From Candidatus Sumerlaeota bacterium (GTDB lineage: Bacteria > CG03 > SLGR01), in the NCBI GenBank assembly GCA_007136585.1, contig SLGR01000142.1, positions 1-26,994 of the forward strand: a DNA stretch of 26,994 nucleotides, in the 5' to 3' direction. The notes under the pieces were generated by a model that ran no database searches, was not told the DNA's origin, and was given only the letters and a program-made list of their open reading frames with translations. Positions within the stretch are counted from its first letter, which is position 1. Each line of letters opens with the position of its first letter. Below, piece by piece: positions 23,965 to 26,994 of this stretch. The position numbers were made by a program, and so were the translations under genes.

Positions 23965-24558
23965 TCAGGTTATTATATATAAGCAGCTTCGCTCTTCCGG
24001 GTTCCTTCGGCATTTATCTGATTCGTGTTTTACGAATACGGAACCTGAAAATTTCTCAGCCGTTGCCTCTATTATTCCAATATCAAAACTGCAGGGGTAA
24101 GGGGTGTCGCAGACGAGTTTGTGTTCTCCTTCTCCTTCCCCGGGCTCATATTTATAGTGTCCGATTCCTTCCCTCATCTGACCCGTAGAGGGGCTGTAGA
24201 GGATTTTCCCTTCAATACGGTGATTAATATGGTAGGCTATATCTATTGAGCGGAGCGCCTCTTCCATTGAAGAGGAGACCTGGATCCACCGGGCGTTCTC
24301 CGGGATGCTTCGCCCTATCATCCTGAGAGTTGAGGAGCCTGTTTTCTCAGATATGTGACGAAAGGCGTTAAGCCAGTTCTGCTGCGGATACCAGGTCCCG
24401 GGTTTGGGGTCGGGGATACCGTTTTCCTCCAGTATCCTGTAGGCAGCGCTGCTGAAATTCAGCACCCCTTTTCTCTTTCCTCCCAGCCCCGAGACAACGG
24501 AGAGTATACTCTCACCGTTGACCTCCACCCTGCTGTCAAAAGCCTTAAACTGAACCAT
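23965..24558 (-). CDS. Uncharacterised protein with a V4R-like C-terminal Cys/His pattern
   Basis: I do not recognise a named family with certainty. The 197-residue soluble protein starts MVQFKAFDSRVEVNGESILS. It continues with a helical part (about 20-75) containing TWYPQQNWLNAF, then SIDIAYHINHRIEGKILY, GIGHYKYEP and VCDTPYPCSFDIGIIEATAEKF. It ends KHESDKCRRNPEERSCLYII. A final H-x4-C...C-x-Y/F-x-I strand resembles the end of V4R and heme-NO-binding-related small-molecule sensor domains, so a ligand or metal sensor is possible; this is weak. The ATG at 24558 is preferred because AGAGG lies just upstream. An upstream ATG at 24609 lacks a ribosome binding site. It is convergent with hydA2 (60-base gap) and follows purF on the same strand with its own candidate promoter. 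Confidence 0.65.
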   Translation of the reverse strand: MVQFKAFDSRVEVNGESILSVVSGLGGKRKGVLNFSSAAYRILEENGIPDPKPGTWYPQQNWLNAFRHISEKTGSSTLRMIGRSIPENARWIQVSSSMEEALRSIDIAYHINHRIEGKILYSPSTGQMREGIGHYKYEPGEGEGEHKLVCDTPYPCSFDIGIIEATAEKFSGSVFVKHESDKCRRNPEERSCLYIIT

Positions 24559-24643
24559 TGAAACCTCTTTTATTTCTCTTGCCGGAATATCACCTGCGGA
24601 TACTTCCATTACTTTTTTATTCTAAGAACCAATACTATAATAT

Positions 24644-24672
24644 ATGATACTTTCCTGCCTGAATTCTCGCAA
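24644..24672 (-). promoter_or_regulatory. Candidate promoter of the uncharacterised minus-strand gene
   Basis: On the minus strand TTGCGA (plus 24667-24672) is followed after exactly 17 bases by TATCAT (plus 24644-24649). This lies in the gap after the purF stop codon, about 90 bases before the preferred start of the next gene. The fit to consensus is moderate. Confidence 0.4.
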
Positions 24673-24682
24673 GTTTTTTAAC

Positions 24683-26023
24683 TCAAAGATCGTATTTTCC
24701 GCTGAAACAGGAAAAACAGTAACCGCCGCCGGTACTCGTACGGCAGGCCCGCTCCAGGCCTTCCCGGGAAAGGTAATGAAGGGTGCTTACTTTAAGGAAA
24801 TCGGCTGTTTCAGCCGGGGTTTTAGAGGCCGCAATGAGGTCTTTTTTATCAGGCGTGTCTAACCCGTAATAGCAGGAGTGTTTTATCGGGGGGGAGGAGA
24901 TGCGCATATGTATTTCTTTTGCCCCTGCGTTTTTTATAAGTTCCACAAGTTTCCTGGAAGTGGTGCCGCGGACAATGGAATCATCAATTATTACAACTCT
25001 TTTTCCCCTGACCGCTTTTCTGATAGGAGAGTGCTTTATTCTTACTCCCAGGTCTCTCGTTTCCTGGCGCGGAGATATAAAAGTCCTGCCTATGTAGTGG
25101 TTTCTGAGAAGCCCGAACTCCAGGGGAATCCCGCTCTGTCGGGCGTACCCCAGCGCTTGAATATTGGCAGAATCCGGGATCGGCATTACAAGATCAGATT
25201 TAACAGGGGCCTCCATTGCCAGGCGGCGTCCCATATTGAGCCTTGCCTGGTAAACGCTCTCTCCGAAAACAAAAGAATCAGGCCGGGCAAAATAAATAAG
25301 CTCAAATACACACTGGCGCGTATCGGATTTTTCCAGAAAAAAACTCTCTCGGCCGTCTTTGTTTACCCTTACTATTTCCCCCGGTTTTACTTCTCTCTCA
25401 TATTGTGCTCCTACAAGGTCTAAAGCGCAGGTCTCAGAAGCGAAAAGGACGGTTTTTCCTTTCTTGCCCATTACAAGGGGGCGGTAACCCATCGCGTCCC
25501 GGACCGCATAGAGTTCGCCGGGAAAGAGGATGAGCAGAGAGAAAGCCCCTTTAAGCCGGTTTAGGACTTTAATAAGCCGTTCCTCCCTGGTGCCTTTCTG
25601 CCGGGCATACATTTGAAGTATAAGTTCGCTGTCTCCGCTGGTGGTGAAAATAATCCCTTCTGATTCCAGTTCATCCCTGAGTTCCCGGGCCCTCGGAATG
25701 GTTCCGTTATGGGATATGGCCATGGGAACGCCTCTCTGCCTGAACATAAGGGGTTGTATGTTTTCTTCAGCGCTCTTTCCCGAGGTGGAATAACGCACAT
25801 GCCCGATGGCGCTTTCTCCCTTTATTTCTTCTATATCTTTTCCGGAAAAAACCCGGCTTACCAGCCCCATTCCCTTTCTTGAATGAAACCTGCCTCCTTC
25901 GTTAACTGTTATTCCGGCGCTTTCCTGGCCCCTGTGCTGAAGGGCAAAAAGCCCCAGATGTGTAAGGCCCGCTGCAAGTTTGTCTCCGTAAACACCGTAT
26001 ATACCGCAGTATTCCTTAAGCAT
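24683..26023 (-). CDS. purF: Amidophosphoribosyltransferase PurF (iron-sulfur type)
   Basis: The 446-residue enzyme makes 5-phosphoribosylamine from PRPP and glutamine, the first step of purine synthesis. The short propeptide MLKEY precedes the N-terminal catalytic Cys6 (CGIYGV), which is exposed after processing. The glutaminase domain shows LFALQHRGQESAGI, GHVRYSTSG and AISHNGTI. The PRPP loop is VVIIDDSIVRGTTSRKLV. A propeptide and cysteines near the C-terminus (GGGYCFSCFSG, with others upstream) fit the B. subtilis-type [4Fe-4S] enzyme. ATG at 26023 is chosen over a TTG six bases upstream. It overlaps the purQ stop by 8 bases, so the two are coupled. Confidence 0.96.
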   Translation of the reverse strand: MLKEYCGIYGVYGDKLAAGLTHLGLFALQHRGQESAGITVNEGGRFHSRKGMGLVSRVFSGKDIEEIKGESAIGHVRYSTSGKSAEENIQPLMFRQRGVPMAISHNGTIPRARELRDELESEGIIFTTSGDSELILQMYARQKGTREERLIKVLNRLKGAFSLLILFPGELYAVRDAMGYRPLVMGKKGKTVLFASETCALDLVGAQYEREVKPGEIVRVNKDGRESFFLEKSDTRQCVFELIYFARPDSFVFGESVYQARLNMGRRLAMEAPVKSDLVMPIPDSANIQALGYARQSGIPLEFGLLRNHYIGRTFISPRQETRDLGVRIKHSPIRKAVRGKRVVIIDDSIVRGTTSRKLVELIKNAGAKEIHMRISSPPIKHSCYYGLDTPDKKDLIAASKTPAETADFLKVSTLHYLSREGLERACRTSTGGGYCFSCFSGKYDL

Positions 26024-26735
26024 TTTCAACCATATTACGGTATATCTGAATCCCCCACGGAACCTGTCTCTCCCTGCGGGGACCGGGATACTGGTACCCG
26101 AACAGGTACCGTTCCGGGTGAGGCATAAGCCCCAGAACGTTCCCCTGGCTGCTTACTATTCCCGCTATATCCAGGGATGACCCGTTGGGGTTATCCAGGT
26201 ACTGTAAGGCTATCTGTCCGTTTTCCCGCAAACTCTCCAGCGCCTCTCTCTCTCCGGTAAACTTTCCCTCCGCATGGGCCACGGGGAGTTTTATGCGATC
26301 TTCCAACCCCCGGAACCAGAACTTATCCGTATCGACTTTAAGCTCAACCCAGCGGCATACAAAATCTCCGCAGTCGTTTCTTGTTAGGGTAAGGCGCTGA
26401 GAGCTGTCTGGTAAGTTAAAAACACCTGTTTTTAACAGCACCTGGAACCCGTTGCATATCCCCGCCACGAGTTTTCCTTTTCTTATGAACCTTTCAAAAC
26501 TCTCCCTGAACCTGTATTTTAAGAAAAGAGAGAAGAGCTTACCTGCTCCCAGCTCGTCCCCGTAGGAAAAACCGCCGGGAATAACCATTATGGAGAAATC
26601 ATCCAGGTTCACTTCCCCGGAGGCTATCCTGTTTATATGAACAATGCGGGGATCCGCCCCGGCCTTTTCCAGGGCATACCGGGTCTCGCAGTCGTTATTG
26701 GTCCCCGGAGCTTTCAGAACAACAGCTTTTTTCAC
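26016..26735 (-). CDS. purQ: Phosphoribosylformylglycinamidine synthase glutaminase subunit PurQ
   Basis: The 239-residue class I glutamine amidotransferase supplies ammonia to PurL for FGAM formation in purine synthesis. The catalytic triad is Cys94 (AGICNGFQ), His207 and Glu209 (MPHPERY). The N-terminus VLKAPGTNNDCE and the PGGFSYGDELGAGK block are PurQ-specific. The start is GTG at 26735, with a GGGGGT ribosome-binding-like run nine bases upstream. It overlaps purF. PurS and PurL are not found in the window, so they must lie elsewhere or beyond the right edge. Confidence 0.95.
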   Translation of the reverse strand: MKKAVVLKAPGTNNDCETRYALEKAGADPRIVHINRIASGEVNLDDFSIMVIPGGFSYGDELGAGKLFSLFLKYRFRESFERFIRKGKLVAGICNGFQVLLKTGVFNLPDSSQRLTLTRNDCGDFVCRWVELKVDTDKFWFRGLEDRIKLPVAHAEGKFTGEREALESLRENGQIALQYLDNPNGSSLDIAGIVSSQGNVLGLMPHPERYLFGYQYPGPRRERQVPWGIQIYRNMVENA

Positions 26736-26764
26736 CTGAAAATACCCCCAAATACATTTCCAGT

Positions 26765-26856
26765 CCCCGGCGGTACGGGTTTCCGGGTTTGCTCCGTCCT
26801 TTGGACGGAGCCCCTCGGAGCCGGAGGCGAGAATGAGGAAAACCGTTCCGGCGGGG
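26765..26856. repeat. Nested inverted-repeat element upstream of purQ
   Basis: Outer arms CCCCGGCGGTACGGGTTTCC (26765-26784) and GGAAAACCGTTCCGGCGGGG (26837-26856) are complementary at 17 of 20 positions. Inside lies a perfect 9-bp hairpin with a 3-base loop: GCTCCGTCC (26791-26799), TTT, GGACGGAGC (26803-26811). A further CTCG/CGAG pairing surrounds CCGG-rich sequence at 26814-26831. No T-run follows in either direction, so it is not a simple intrinsic terminator. It could be a small mobile palindromic repeat or a structured 5' leader of the purQF transcript. Confidence 0.6.
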
Positions 26857-26906
26857 GCACCCAGTATATTTTCATTTCTTTTTCTGCGTTTCTTCTCATG
26901 GACTCT

Positions 26907-26993
26907 TCACCACTTCAGAGCGCCCCTGTGTATTTCCTTTAATTTACCGGAGTTCTCCCTTATGATAGTATCCCGCCCGTTTCTTATAAGCAA
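26907..26993 (-). CDS. Possible 3' end of an unidentified minus-strand gene
   Basis: From the right edge one minus-strand frame reads 28 codons, including NGRDTIIRENSGKLKEIHRG, before a TGA (26907-26909). Codon choice (ATA, AGG, AAG) resembles the neighbours. Another frame reads 16 codons ending GYYHKGELR before TAA (26944-26946), so the true frame is uncertain. Either could be the tail of the gene preceding purQ. No family can be recognised. Between this and purQ lies the nested inverted repeat. Confidence 0.25.
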   Translation of the reverse strand: MLIRNGRDTIIRENSGKLKEIHRGALKW

Positions 26994-26994
26994 A

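Noticed and set aside
24878-25423. Plus-strand frame of 181 codons over purF
   Set aside because: It is the complement of conserved PurF motifs, with no family similarity.
26732-26899. A 55-codon proline-rich minus-strand frame whose TGA overlaps the purQ GTG
   Set aside because: It runs through the nested inverted repeat, resembles no PurS or other protein, has codon use unlike its neighbours (CCC, CCG) and a weak ribosome binding site.
1-26994. CRISPR arrays, tRNA or rRNA genes
   Set aside because: No regularly spaced repeats, tRNA cloverleaf or rRNA-like sequence was seen on either strand.

Overview
The window is a bacterial chromosome segment of moderate GC content. It uses AUA for isoleucine and AGG for arginine heavily and is densely packed, with many overlapping genes. 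The contents are two electron-bifurcating-type [FeFe] hydrogenases with maturases, methylatable pseudopilins, a multi-PAS soluble histidine kinase and a B. subtilis-type PurF. Together they suggest an anaerobic, fermentative or syntrophic bacterium, perhaps from an under-cultured phylum such as Omnitrophota or Elusimicrobiota. That placement is an inference with low confidence.

Layout. (1) 1-93, minus strand: the first 31 codons of an HtpX-like membrane protease, with a promoter carrying dyad symmetry. (2) 163-1606: an intact insertion sequence with a DDE transposase of the ISNCY/IS1202 type, flanked by a perfect 6-bp target duplication. It lies one target site upstream of the htpX -35 box. 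(3) 1767-9657, plus strand: a tight signalling and pilus-type operon. It holds a 940-residue PAS/GAF histidine kinase, two single-domain receivers, a PilB/GspE ATPase with a receiver fused at its C-terminus, a membrane-anchored pseudopilin-like protein, and two prepilin-type proteins. The two prepilins share a near-identical N-terminal module but carry different carbohydrate-binding-like C-termini: tandem CBM5/12 repeats in one and a concanavalin/lectin-like domain in the other. (4) 9685-11100: a MaoC hydratase and a PAC2-family protein. (5) 11159-20346: hydG-hydE-hydF, then hydC-hydB-hydA for hydrogenase 1, whose HydB is fused to a GltD-like NADPH/FAD module. (6) 20370-23904: a separate promoter and hydC-hydB-hydA for hydrogenase 2, with a minimal HydB. 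(7) 23965-26735, minus strand: purQ, purF and an unidentified protein with its own candidate promoter. A nested inverted repeat lies upstream of purQ.

How they fit together. HydE, HydG and HydF build the H-cluster for both HydA proteins, which retain every H-cluster cysteine. Hydrogenase 2 looks like a standard HydABC (NADH plus ferredoxin), whereas hydrogenase 1 has an added predicted NADPH site. The pair could therefore link H2 to two different pyridine nucleotide pools. The pilus-type operon looks like a signal-controlled machine that displays sugar-binding pseudopilins. Its platform protein, prepilin peptidase and secretin are not in the window.

The observations most worth a second look are the HydB-GltD fusion beside a second hydrogenase, the lectin-tipped pseudopilins behind a PilB-receiver fusion, and hydG, which has no in-frame canonical start codon and may carry a frameshift near its 5' end.
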